Positions 1-8,510 of a stretch of 64,000 nucleotides of DNA are shown piece after piece. The notes beneath the pieces were generated by a model. The model searched no databases, was not told the origin of the DNA, and saw nothing but the letters and a program-made list of their open reading frames with translations. A program made the position numbers and the translations under genes. Each line of letters starts with the position of its first letter. Position 1 is the stretch's first letter. Source of the DNA: Rhizobium sp. G21 (GTDB lineage Bacteria; Pseudomonadota; Alphaproteobacteria; Rhizobiales; Rhizobiaceae); assembly GCF_014158035.1 (NCBI RefSeq), contig NZ_JACFXW010000001.1, positions 186,001-250,000 on the forward strand, written 5' to 3'.

Positions 1-195
1 GCCCGATTCCTGGTCGAACAACTGGCGCTCGCCGCCGGCTCGGCCGAACTCGTGCGTCTCGGCGCCGGCCGCATCGCCGACGCTTTCCTCGAAAGTCGTC
101 TGACCGGCGGCTGGCGCTCGACCTATGGCATGCTGGAATCGCGCTTTGACGCCCGGTTCATCGTGGATCTTCTGTACCCGGCGTCCGGGCATTGA
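1..195 (+). CDS. AidB-like acyl-CoA dehydrogenase, C-terminal end (partial)
   Basis: Only the last 64 codons lie in the window, in frame 1, ending at a TGA at 193-195. The readable stretch starts ARFLVEQLALAA and continues with ADAFLESRLTGGW. This matches the C-terminal helix of the AidB/isovaleryl-CoA dehydrogenase group, where a conserved ADAF-x-x-SRL-x-G-x-W segment closes the protein. Family members are flavoproteins; E. coli AidB belongs to the adaptive response to alkylation. The active-site region is outside the window, so function rests on the tail alone. A generic acyl-CoA dehydrogenase is the alternative. Confidence 0.6.
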   Translation, partial: ARFLVEQLALAAGSAELVRLGAGRIADAFLESRLTGGWRSTYGMLESRFDARFIVDLLYPASGH

Positions 196-406
196 CGTCG
201 GCCGGCTCGCCGGCCGCATTGCGCATCATGCCATAGAGACGTCTCGGCGCTGCCAGCGCTGATGCAGCCTTGCCGGGGACGACAATGGCGATCCGATGGG
301 CGTCGTCATTCCATTGATCCGCATCTGGCCGCTTGGCTGGCGTCAGCAAAAGGAAAGGCCGCGATGGATGTCCCTCGCGGCCCAGTTTTTCCAATTGCGC
401 AATCGC

Positions 407-1669
407 TCAGGGAAACAGGCCGCGGGTCTGCTTGGCCTGGGCCACCTTGTCGACGCCGATGGCCATGGCCGCGACGCGGTGGGAGATCTTGTCCTTCTCG
501 ACGCGGTCGATCACCCGCTGGAAGGCGTCGTCGAGCAGGCCGCGCAGGCGGTCGAGCACTTCGTGCCGCTTCCAGAACAGCTGCTGCAGATCCTGCACCC
601 ATTCGAAATAGCTGACGATGACGCCGCCGGAATTGCAGAGAATGTCCGGGATGACGAAAATCTCGTCGCGGCGCTGGTCGAGCACGGCGTCTGCCTCCGG
701 CGTCGTCGGCCCGTTGGCGGCTTCGGCGAGGATGCGGCAATTGAGCTTTCCGGCAACGTCGGCGTCGATCACCCGTTCGATGGCCGCCGGCACGAGGATG
801 TCGCAGGGTTGGACGAGCATTTGATCGGGATCGAAGGCGGCTTCGGTGGAAAAGCCCTTGAGCGAGCCATGTTCGGCCGTGTGCGCGATCAGCGCGTCGA
901 CGTCGAGACCGTTTCGGTCGAGATAGCATGCGGTGTGGTCGGAGACGCCGATGATCTTGACGCCCTGGCGCGCCAGTTCGATCGCCGCATAGGAGCCGAC
1001 ATTGCCGAAGCCCTGGATGATGGCGGTGGAGGCCGACGGCGTCATCTTCAGCCGCTCCATGGAACGGCCGATCAGATGGGCGACGCCGAGGCCGGTGGCT
1101 TCGCGCCGACCTTCGGTGCCGCCGGAGGAGACGGGCTTGCCGGTGACGATCTCGTTGACCGTCTTGCCCTGATACATCGAATAGGTGTCCATGAACCAGG
1201 CCATGACTTGCTCATTCGTGCCCATGTCCGGGGCCATGACGTCGATATGCGGGCCGACGAAGGGGATCATTTCCTGCATGTAGCGGCGCGACAGGCTTTC
1301 GAGCTCGCGCTTGGAGAGCGAATAGGCGTCGACCGTGACGCCGCCCTTGGCGCCGCCATAGGGCAGGCCGGCAAGCGCGCATTTCCAGCTCATCCAGATC
1401 GCCAGCGCCGAGACTTCGCCGATATCGACGCTGGGCGCGAAACGCGTGCCGCCCTTGGTGGGCCCCAGCGTCAGGTGATGCTGGACACGATAGCCCTGGA
1501 ACACGGCGACTTCACCATTGTCCATATGGATCGGGCAGGAAATGGTGATGGCGCGCTTGGGATAGAGCAGTCGGTCGCGGCGGCCCTCGGGAATTTCGAG
1601 ATAGTCGGCGACGCTGCGAAACTGGTTGCGGGCCATTTCGAACACCGGGCCGGTATAGATGCTGGACAT
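407..1669 (-). CDS. gdhA: Glutamate dehydrogenase (Glu/Leu/Phe/Val dehydrogenase family)
   Basis: Catalyses reversible oxidative deamination of glutamate to 2-oxoglutarate and ammonia in the cytoplasm. The 420-residue product has the usual length of the hexameric class. The glutamate-binding segment GPTKGGTRF is near residues 69-77, the catalytic lysine is K108 in PYGGAKGGV, and the catalytic aspartate is D148 in APDMGTNEQ. The Rossmann motif GFGNVGSYAA lies near residue 219. The frame extends upstream to 1876, but the ATG at 1669 is preceded by GGGGGAG at good spacing and begins with the family-typical N-terminus, so I prefer it. Cofactor preference (NAD or NADP) is not settled by sequence reading. 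It is transcribed away from the MFS gene. Confidence 0.93.
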   Translation of the reverse strand: MSSIYTGPVFEMARNQFRSVADYLEIPEGRRDRLLYPKRAITISCPIHMDNGEVAVFQGYRVQHHLTLGPTKGGTRFAPSVDIGEVSALAIWMSWKCALAGLPYGGAKGGVTVDAYSLSKRELESLSRRYMQEMIPFVGPHIDVMAPDMGTNEQVMAWFMDTYSMYQGKTVNEIVTGKPVSSGGTEGRREATGLGVAHLIGRSMERLKMTPSASTAIIQGFGNVGSYAAIELARQGVKIIGVSDHTACYLDRNGLDVDALIAHTAEHGSLKGFSTEAAFDPDQMLVQPCDILVPAAIERVIDADVAGKLNCRILAEAANGPTTPEADAVLDQRRDEIFVIPDILCNSGGVIVSYFEWVQDLQQLFWKRHEVLDRLRGLLDDAFQRVIDRVEKDKISHRVAAMAIGVDKVAQAKQTRGLFP

Positions 1670-2132
1670 GTCACTCCCCCTGCCGCCTCTAAATCGGCTA
1701 AACCATGGCCGGCGGCTACCATGGGTAGAAAATGAGGTCTTGCTCCGCATATGCGGATTTTTCAGAAATCGGCCTGAATCGTGACGAATTTGAGCCAAAT
1801 GTCCAGAAAAATCCAAAAATGCGGACAGAAGTGATCTAGGATCGCACGATTGACTGTAAAATCTTACAAATCGCACCCAAAATCACGATTCCTCTTGAAA
1901 ATCTGATAGCAACTATCGGTAAGATGGTCACCGCAAATTTGCCGGTTTAAACCGTAAATCATGCGGAGTGTTGCGGCTTTGCAATCAGTATGACGAATTC
2001 GCCGAGCGCGGAGTTTGCCATGGCGAAGCAGCGGCGCGAGTGATAGCCGATGGAAGTCCCGGCCGTTTCTCGCTTTGCAGGGACGCCGGAGGAGGCCGTC
2101 ATCCCCGATGGCCGGCTTTAGGGACAACCATC
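1670..2132. promoter_or_regulatory. Divergent gdhA / MFS intergenic region with two perfect palindromes
   Basis: This 463-bp region separates two divergently transcribed genes and is visibly more AT-rich than its surroundings between about 1735 and 1965. It holds a 14-bp perfect palindrome, TCCGCATATGCGGA, at 1744-1757 and a 12-bp one, CGGTTTAAACCG, at 1943-1954. Both are the right size for dimeric regulator sites. The first is about 75 bp upstream of the gdhA start. No regulator can be named. I see no supportable gene here. Confidence 0.4.
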
Positions 2133-3359
2133 ATGCATCAAACCCTGTCCGTCGGCCAACGCGCCGGCGCGCCGCCCCTGTTCGCCTTGCGCGTGGCGCT
2201 GCTGTTCTGCGCGCCGCTGATGGTCAACGGCATCGGTCTTCCCTATTTCCCGGTCTTTCTCGATTATCTCGGCATGAGCGACGCCGAGATCGGCGTCATC
2301 CTGGCCATGCCGTATCTGCTGCGCATGATCGGCACGCCCTTGGGGTCTTGGGCTGCGGACCGCGCGCCCGATCGCGTCCATGTGCTCATCTGGTCGTCGG
2401 TCGTGTCGCTGGTCACGGCGCTGGCGCTCTGCTTCAGCCAGTCGTTCTGGGCGGTGCTGATCATCTATGGTCTGCAAGGCATTGTCTATGCGCCCTATGT
2501 GCCGGTCGCCGAGGCTATTCTGGTCACCGGCGTGCGGCGCTGGGGCTTTGATTACGGCTTCATCCGGCTGTGGGGCTCTGCGGCTTTCATTCTCACCAAT
2601 CTGATCGGCGGCTGGCTGTTCGCCATCGCCGGCGGCGGCATGGTGGCGCCGGCCATGGCCGCCTTCTTCGTGCTCACCATCGTGACGGCCCTGACGGCGC
2701 CGCGGCTCGGCCGCACAGGTTTTCGCGCGAGCGCGGCGGGCGACGTGGCGCAGACGGTCGGGCCGTCTCCCTTCATGAAGCCTTATTTCATTCTCGTGGT
2801 CGCCGGCGCGGCGCTGTCGCAAGGCAGCCACGCCATGCTCTTTACCTTCGCCTCGATCTATTGGGCGAAGCAAGGCTATTCGGGCGGCGCGATCAGCCTG
2901 TTCTGGGCGGCGGGCGTGGTGGCGGAAATCCTGATGTTCTGGCTGTCCGCCCGTTTTCTGTCGCGCATTTCGCTCTGGGGGCTCATCCTGTTCGGCTGCG
3001 GCGTCGCGGTGCTGCGCTGGATCATTTTTCCGATGCATCTCGGCTTCTGGGGACATCTCGGCCTGCAATGCGCCCATGCCTTCACCTTCGCCACCGCCCA
3101 TATCGGCATCCAGCGCTTCCTGATCGCCAATGTCGATGAAAGTCGCGAAGCTTCGGCGCAGGGCTATTACACCACCATGATCGCGCTGTTCATGGCGCTG
3201 GGCACCTGGGTGTCCGGCTTTCTCTACAACGCCTGGGGCGTGCACGGCTTCTACGCCATGTCCATCGCCGCGGGACTCGGCTTTGCGATGGTGCTCGCCG
3301 CCCGGATCATTCAGCCCCAGAGCGCGGGCGCGGGCGGCGTCACGGTCGAGCCCTCATAG
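2133..3359 (+). CDS. MFS transporter, 3-phenylpropionate/LacY-like subfamily (MFS_1_like)
   Basis: Predicted inner-membrane permease of 408 residues with about twelve hydrophobic segments. The opening segment ALRVALLFCAPLMVNGIGL is followed by YFPVFLDYLG, and a GSWAADRAPDR loop sits between the second and third helices, as in HcaT-like proton symporters. The frame is open from 1968, but the first 55 codons look non-coding, and the ATG at 2133 starts directly before the first membrane segment. Its 3' end overlaps the convergent epimerase gene by 49 bp. The substrate is unknown. Confidence 0.8.
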   Translation: MHQTLSVGQRAGAPPLFALRVALLFCAPLMVNGIGLPYFPVFLDYLGMSDAEIGVILAMPYLLRMIGTPLGSWAADRAPDRVHVLIWSSVVSLVTALALCFSQSFWAVLIIYGLQGIVYAPYVPVAEAILVTGVRRWGFDYGFIRLWGSAAFILTNLIGGWLFAIAGGGMVAPAMAAFFVLTIVTALTAPRLGRTGFRASAAGDVAQTVGPSPFMKPYFILVVAGAALSQGSHAMLFTFASIYWAKQGYSGGAISLFWAAGVVAEILMFWLSARFLSRISLWGLILFGCGVAVLRWIIFPMHLGFWGHLGLQCAHAFTFATAHIGIQRFLIANVDESREASAQGYYTTMIALFMALGTWVSGFLYNAWGVHGFYAMSIAAGLGFAMVLAARIIQPQSAGAGGVTVEPS

Positions 3360-4294
3360 ACGAGACCCGGCTCGCAATCGCGCGCCAGCAGCAAGGGACC
3401 GTCGAGATCGACGAAATCGACGCCCTGGGCCAGCAGCGTCGCCGGCGCCATGGCCAGCGACGAGCCCACCATGCAGCCGACCATGATCTTGAAACCGAGC
3501 CGTTCGGCCTCGCGCTTCATCGCCAGCGCCTCGGTGAGCCCGCCGGTCTTGTCCAGCTTGATGTTGACGGCGTCGTAGCGGTCGCGGAGAGCCGCGAGAT
3601 CCTCGGTCGCATGCACGCTCTCGTCGGCGCAGACAGGCACGCGGCGATCGATCGTGGCGAGCAGGCTGTCGCGGCCGGCGGGCAGGGGCTGCTCGATCAG
3701 GCTCACGCCGCATTCGGCCGATACCGCCAGAAGCCCGGCCAGCGTCTCTTCGCTCCATCCTTCGTTCGCGTCCAGGATCAGCGCGCTGTCGGGCGCGCCG
3801 GCGCGGACGGCGCGGATGCGCGCCTCGTCGCCCTCGGCCCCGAGCTTGATCTTCAGCAGCTTGCGATGCGCATACCGAGCCGCCTGCCGTCCCATGGCGT
3901 CGGCGTCGCCGAGCGACAATGTATAGGCCGTGACGAGGGCCGAAGGCGCTGCGACGCCGATCCTGTCGGTGACGCGCCCCCATCCGAGCTTGGCTTCCAG
4001 ATCCCATAGCGCGCAATCCACCGCGTTGCGCGCCGCGCCCGGCTTCATGCGCGTCAGCAGAGCCTCACGGTCGATCCCAGCGGCCACCGCCTCGCCGATT
4101 GCGGCGATTTCGGCGGCGACGCTGTCCATCGTTTCACCATAGCGACGGTAGGGCACGCATTCGCCGCGTCCGACCGCCTCGTCGTCGCGGATCTTGCAGA
4201 CGATGACCTCGGCTTCGGTCTTGGCGCCGCGGGAAATGCGGAATTCGCCGGCGATGGGGTAGCGTTGGAATGTGATTTCCAGGGCACGCGTCAT
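3311..4294 (-). CDS. ycjG: L-Ala-D/L-Glu (dipeptide) epimerase, enolase superfamily
   Basis: Predicted to epimerise L-Ala-D-Glu released from murein, allowing peptide recycling. The 327-residue protein carries the full set of muconate-lactonizing subgroup residues: K148 and K150 in LLKIKLG, metal ligands D175 (DANEGW), E201 (IEQPL) and D224 (CADES), and K246 in NIKLDKTGG. The late DLDGP segment is the aspartate pair typical of Ala-Glu epimerases rather than muconate cycloisomerases. The last 49 bp overlap the convergent MFS gene. No murein peptide transporter is adjacent, so the exact dipeptide specificity is inferred. Confidence 0.85.
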   Translation of the reverse strand: MTRALEITFQRYPIAGEFRISRGAKTEAEVIVCKIRDDEAVGRGECVPYRRYGETMDSVAAEIAAIGEAVAAGIDREALLTRMKPGAARNAVDCALWDLEAKLGWGRVTDRIGVAAPSALVTAYTLSLGDADAMGRQAARYAHRKLLKIKLGAEGDEARIRAVRAGAPDSALILDANEGWSEETLAGLLAVSAECGVSLIEQPLPAGRDSLLATIDRRVPVCADESVHATEDLAALRDRYDAVNIKLDKTGGLTEALAMKREAERLGFKIMVGCMVGSSLAMAPATLLAQGVDFVDLDGPLLLARDCEPGLVYEGSTVTPPAPALWG

Positions 4295-4351
4295 GATAGA
4301 ATCCTAAATCGCGTCATGCTGATCCAAACAGCGCCTTGCTCCTGTGAGTAA

Positions 4352-4366
4352 ACTATTGTCAATAGT
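4352..4366. promoter_or_regulatory. 15-bp inverted repeat between epimerase and mla operon
   Basis: ACTATTGTCAATAGT is a perfect 7-bp inverted repeat around a single central T. It sits 58 bp upstream of the epimerase ATG and about 65 bp upstream of the mlaE start, in a divergent promoter region. Its symmetry and location suggest a repressor operator. No regulator gene is adjacent. Confidence 0.35.
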
Positions 4367-4416
4367 GCCCTTACGTGACTCGCCGTCCGGCGACGAAAAT
4401 TCAGTGCGAGGCGGCT

Positions 4417-5595
4417 ATGACGGCCGTCCTATCGAAGGATGACCCTATGCAGGATCAGGACACGGCCCAGGCGGCCGTCCTGAACGCCGAACAAAGCGGC
4501 GGCGCGCTCACGCTGCGTCTCGAAGGCGCGTGGGTGAACGGCACGATCGCCGTCGTCGAAGGCGACCTTCGCAACGCCGCCGAGAAAGACGCCGACCGCG
4601 TGTCGTTCGATCTCTCCGGCGTGACACAGATGGATACCGGCGGCGCGTGGATCGTCAAGCGCGCCATCTCCGCATTCGCATCCAGAAATATCTCATCCGA
4701 GCTCACAGGCGCCGGAGAGGACGTCGACGAACTCATCGCCGCTCTTCCCGAACAATTGCCGGAACCGAGTTTCGACGCATATCCGAGAAAACCGCTTTTC
4801 AACCGGGTGTTCGAACCGATCGGCAAGCTGACCGTCAGTTTCGTCGCCGATTTTCTGCGGGCCATGTCGATCATTGGCGCTGCGGTGCGCGGCGCTCAGC
4901 TCAAGCTGGGGCGCGGCAGCGGCCTGTCGCCCGCCGCCGTCTTCAACCAGCTCGAACAGATGGGCGTCAACGCGACCCCGATCATTGCGCTGATGTCGTT
5001 CCTGATCGGCGCGATCATCGCCCAGCAGGGCGCATTCCAGCTCCGCTATTTCGGGGCCGAGGTTTTCGTCGTCGATCTCGTCGGCATTCTGCAACTGCGT
5101 GAAATCGGCGTGCTGTTGACGGCGATCATGATCGCCGGCCGGTCGGGCAGCGCGATCACGGCGGAAATCGGCTCGATGAAGATGCGCGAGGAAATCGACG
5201 CGCTGCAGGTCATGGGGCTCAATCCCATCGGCGTGCTGGTGTTTCCGCGTCTCCTGGCGCTGACCATCGCTCTGCCGCTTCTGACGGTGATCTCCAATTT
5301 CGCGGCGCTGTTCGGCGCTGCGCTGGTGGCCAATGTCTATTCCGGGGTCACCTACGAGGTCTTCCTCGCTCGCCTGCAAGGGGCGATCGACCTGTCCACG
5401 ATTATCTCGGGCATGCTGAAAGCGCCGTTCATGGCGGTGATCATCGGCGTGGTGGCGTCGATCGAAGGGCTCAAGGTCGGCGGCAGCGCGGAATCGCTCG
5501 GCAAGCATGTGACGGCCTCGGTGGTGAAGTCCATCTTCGTGGTGATCCTGGTCGACGGGCTCTTCGCCATGTTCTACGCAGCAATCGATTTCTGA
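4417..5595 (+). CDS. mlaE: MlaE-family ABC permease with N-terminal STAS domain
   Basis: Inner-membrane permease of an Mla/MCE phospholipid transport complex. The 392-residue product is longer than E. coli MlaE because about 110 N-terminal residues form a STAS-like domain (segment SFDLSGVTQMDTGGAWIVKR), the role played by separate MlaB in E. coli. The permease domain follows, with the conserved EIGSMKMREEIDALQVMG coupling-loop signature and about five membrane helices. The ATG at 4417 follows GCGAGGCGG; an in-frame ATG at 4447 also has a usable ribosome site, and the frame opens at a GTG at 4375. It is followed 7 bp later by mlaF, so the genes form one operon. Confidence 0.9.
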   Translation: MTAVLSKDDPMQDQDTAQAAVLNAEQSGGALTLRLEGAWVNGTIAVVEGDLRNAAEKDADRVSFDLSGVTQMDTGGAWIVKRAISAFASRNISSELTGAGEDVDELIAALPEQLPEPSFDAYPRKPLFNRVFEPIGKLTVSFVADFLRAMSIIGAAVRGAQLKLGRGSGLSPAAVFNQLEQMGVNATPIIALMSFLIGAIIAQQGAFQLRYFGAEVFVVDLVGILQLREIGVLLTAIMIAGRSGSAITAEIGSMKMREEIDALQVMGLNPIGVLVFPRLLALTIALPLLTVISNFAALFGAALVANVYSGVTYEVFLARLQGAIDLSTIISGMLKAPFMAVIIGVVASIEGLKVGGSAESLGKHVTASVVKSIFVVILVDGLFAMFYAAIDF

Positions 5596-5602
5596 GGTGG
5601 AC

Positions 5603-6412
5603 ATGGACACCAACACGCGCCGCAACAACGTCACCGAGACACAGGACCGCGAGGTTATCCTGTCGGCGCGCGGCGTGTCCGTGGGCTTCGGCGAACATCT
5701 CGTGCTCGATCAGCTGGATCTCGACGTCTATCGCGGCGAGATCCTCGGCTTCGTCGGCGCATCGGGCACCGGGAAGTCGGTGCTGATGCGCACCATCCTT
5801 CGATTGATCCCGCGGCGCGCCGGCGAGATCCGTCTGCTCGGCGCCGACTACAGCCAGATGCCGGACAAGGAGCGCTTTCAGCTCGACATGCGCCTGGGCG
5901 TGCTGTTCCAGCATGGAGCGCTGTTCTCCGCCCTGACCGTCAAGGAGAACATCCAGTTTCCGATGCGGGAATATCTCGATCTTCCCAAGCAACTGATGGA
6001 CGAGCTCGCGCGTTTGAAGATCGAATTGGTGGGGCTGGCTCCGGAAGCTTTGGACAAATATCCATCCGAATTGTCTGGCGGCATGATCAAGCGCGCCGCG
6101 CTCGCACGGGCGCTCGCGCTCGATCCTGCGCTGGTGTTTCTCGACGAGCCGACCTCGGGCCTCGATCCGATCGGGGCTGCGGAATTCGACCAGTTGATCG
6201 CCAAACTGCGCGATACGCTGGGGCTGACGGTGTACATGGTGACCCATGACCTCGACAGCCTGTTTTCCGTCTGCGATCGGATTGCCGTGCTCGGCAACAA
6301 GCGTGTAATGGTGGAGGGGACGATCCAGGACATGCTCGGTTGCGACGATCCCTGGGTCCAGTCTTATTTCCGCGGCAAACGCGCGCGTACAATTCCGGGA
6401 CTGGTCACCTAA
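5603..6412 (+). CDS. mlaF: MlaF-family ABC transporter ATP-binding protein
   Basis: ATPase of the Mla/MCE lipid transporter, driving lipid movement between inner and outer membranes. In 269 residues it shows Walker A GASGTGKS, a Q-loop in GVLFQHGALFS (the FQHGALFS form is typical of MlaF), signature LSGGMIKRAALARAL, Walker B ALVFLDEPTSGLDP and the switch histidine in MVTHDLDS. The ATG at 5603 is preceded by TGAGGTGG, which overlaps the mlaE stop codon; an upstream GTG at 5597 is less likely. Immediate linkage to mlaE and mlaD supports the assignment. Confidence 0.93.
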   Translation: MDTNTRRNNVTETQDREVILSARGVSVGFGEHLVLDQLDLDVYRGEILGFVGASGTGKSVLMRTILRLIPRRAGEIRLLGADYSQMPDKERFQLDMRLGVLFQHGALFSALTVKENIQFPMREYLDLPKQLMDELARLKIELVGLAPEALDKYPSELSGGMIKRAALARALALDPALVFLDEPTSGLDPIGAAEFDQLIAKLRDTLGLTVYMVTHDLDSLFSVCDRIAVLGNKRVMVEGTIQDMLGCDDPWVQSYFRGKRARTIPGLVT

Positions 6413-6465
6413 CTGCAATCCTAGGGATTTTTTGAATCCTTTTTACGAATGAAACGGCTTGAGGC

Positions 6466-7835
6466 ATGGAAACGAAAGCAAATTACGCAATCGTCGGCTT
6501 GTTCACCCTGGTGGTGCTGCTGCTTGCCTTCGGCTTCGTCTACTGGATGTCCGCCTATGGACGCGAAGGCAAGATGGAGCGGCTGGTGGTGCGCATTCCC
6601 GGTTCGGCCAACGGGCTGAGCGTCGGCTCGGCGGTGCGCTTCAACGGGATCCCGGTGGGCACGGTGCGCGCGCTGGATTTCGACCGCAAGGACCCGCGCT
6701 TTTCGCTGGCCGTGACGGAAGTGCGCTCCGATGCGCCGATCTACCCGTCGACGCGGGCCGTTCTCGAGATCCAGGGCCTGACCGGGGCCGCCTATATCGA
6801 GCTTTCCGGCGGCGACACCAAACAGGAATTGCTGATCGAGAAGGCGTTGAAGGACGGCGAAGTGGCGACCCTGCTCGCCGAACAATCCGGCGTGACCAAT
6901 ATCGTCGCCACCGCATCCGAAATCATGAACCGCACCGAGACGACGCTGATCCAGCTGCAGGGCTTCGTGAACGATAATCGTAAGCCGCTGACCAGCACGA
7001 TCTCCAATGTCGAGGTGTTCTCGCAGGCGCTGAAGAACAATTCCAAGGGCATCGACGAATTCCTGCAGTCGGTGACCTCGCTGTCGGGAACGATTAAAGG
7101 TCTTTCGGGCCGGCTCGATTCCACGCTGGCTTCTGTCGAAAGCCTCCTGAAGGCCGTGGACGCCAAGAAGATCGACGCTATCCTCGCCAATGCCGAGAAG
7201 GTCAGCAAAGATCTCGCCGATGCCTCGGGCGGAGTCGGGCAGGCCGTCGCGACGTTCAACAAGACCGCCGAAGCCTATCGGGTCGTCGGCGAAAAGGCGT
7301 CGAAGACGCTCGACAAGGTCGACCAGCTGATGGCCGCTGTGGAGCCCGCCGACGTCAAGAGTTCGGTGGCCGATATCCGCGCGGCCGTCGCCGACGCCCG
7401 ACAGGCGATTCAGACCTTCCGCGGCGTCGCCTCCGATATCGAGAACCGTCGTCCCGATATCGACAAGACGATCAAGAACATTTCCGAAATGTCGGAGAAG
7501 CTCAACAAGGCCTCGACCCGCGTCGACGGCCTGCTCGCCAAGGCCGACAGCTTCCTCGGCACGGGGATTCGTCGTCGCTCTTCGCCGACGCGCGGGAGAC
7601 GTTGAAGTCCTTCAAGCAGGTGGCCGACAATCTGAATTCTCGGATCGGTCCGATCGCCGACAATCTGGCGCGCTTCTCCGGCTCCGGCCTCAAGAATATC
7701 GATGCGCTCATTTCCGATACCCGCCGCACGGTGCAGACCCTGGATTCGGCGATCACCAAACTGGATGAGGACCCGCAGCGGCTGCTGTTCGGCGGCGACG
7801 AGGTCAAGACCTACAACGGTCGGGCGCGGCATTGA
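6466..7835 (+). CDS. mlaD: MlaD-family MCE protein, frame broken once
   Basis: Membrane-anchored substrate-binding subunit of the Mla/MCE system. One N-terminal membrane helix (about residues 9-27) is followed by an MCE domain (RIPGSANGLSVGSAVRFNG) and a long helical tail of about 300 residues. The frame runs to 7605, then continues at 7602-7835. The break lies in GGGG at 7563-7566; one extra G gives a continuous 456-residue protein whose tail reads on into LLFGGDEVKTYNGRARH. I treat this as a missing base in the sequence. The stop overlaps an alternative ATG of the next gene. Confidence 0.85.
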
Positions 7836-7870
7836 TGTGGAAACGGACCAATATGACAAGGGAGCGTAGC

Positions 7871-8455
7871 GTGATCCGACTGGCGCGGGCATCTTTCATG
7901 GGCGTATGCCTGCTGGCTCTGGGCGGTTGCCTGGGCGGAACTCCCGACGACACCTTCTCATTGACGGCTGTTTCCGGCGTCGAAGGACCAAGGCTGACCC
8001 AGCGCCAGATCCTCGTTCCCGAACCGACAGCGGTCAAGGCGCTCGACTCCGAGCAGGTGGTCATCCGCGTCAGCCAGTCGGAGATCCAGTATCTCGCCAA
8101 GTCGCGCTGGAGCGACCGTCTGCCGAAACTCGTGCAGGCGCGTCTCGTGCAGGCCTTCGAGAACACCGGCCGGCTCGGCGGCGTCGGCATTCCGGGGCAG
8201 GGACTCGCCATCGACTATCAGGTGATCACCGAAATCCGCGCCTTCGAGATCCTGGCCTATGGCGGCAGCCGCGCCCAGGTGGAAATGTCCGCCAAGCTGC
8301 TCAACGACCGCAACGGCGAAGTGCGCGCCAGCCGCGTCTTCACCGCCAGCGCGCCTGTCGGCGGCTCCGGCAACGAAGCCTTCATCAAGGCCCTGGACGC
8401 CGCCTTCGCCCGTGTCACCACCGATATGGTGGGCTGGACGCTCAAGGCGATGTGA
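7871..8455 (+). CDS. ABC-type transport auxiliary lipoprotein (PqiC/ABC_trans_aux family)
   Basis: Predicted outer-membrane lipoprotein partner of the MCE complex. A short basic and hydrophobic signal ends in the lipobox LALGGC, giving an acylated cysteine about 20 residues from the chosen start. The mature part matches the ABC_trans_aux layout, with SEIQYLAKSRWSDRLPKLVQ as its characteristic helix. I chose GTG at 7871 because AAGGGAG lies 7 nt upstream and it yields an ideal short signal peptide. ATGs at 7835 (overlapping the mlaD stop) and 7853 are alternatives that lengthen the N-region. It takes the place of a periplasmic MlaC, which is absent here. Confidence 0.85.
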   Translation: MIRLARASFMGVCLLALGGCLGGTPDDTFSLTAVSGVEGPRLTQRQILVPEPTAVKALDSEQVVIRVSQSEIQYLAKSRWSDRLPKLVQARLVQAFENTGRLGGVGIPGQGLAIDYQVITEIRAFEILAYGGSRAQVEMSAKLLNDRNGEVRASRVFTASAPVGGSGNEAFIKALDAAFARVTTDMVGWTLKAM

Positions 8456-8510
8456 CGAGGCGACGAAGGCCCCGGTGAACAATCGGCTTCGGTCGCATGA
8501 GGAGATCCGC

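Noticed and set aside
296-1735. Long plus-strand frame opposite glutamate dehydrogenase
   Set aside because: Antisense shadow of a gene with intact catalytic motifs; its own translation has no recognisable domain.
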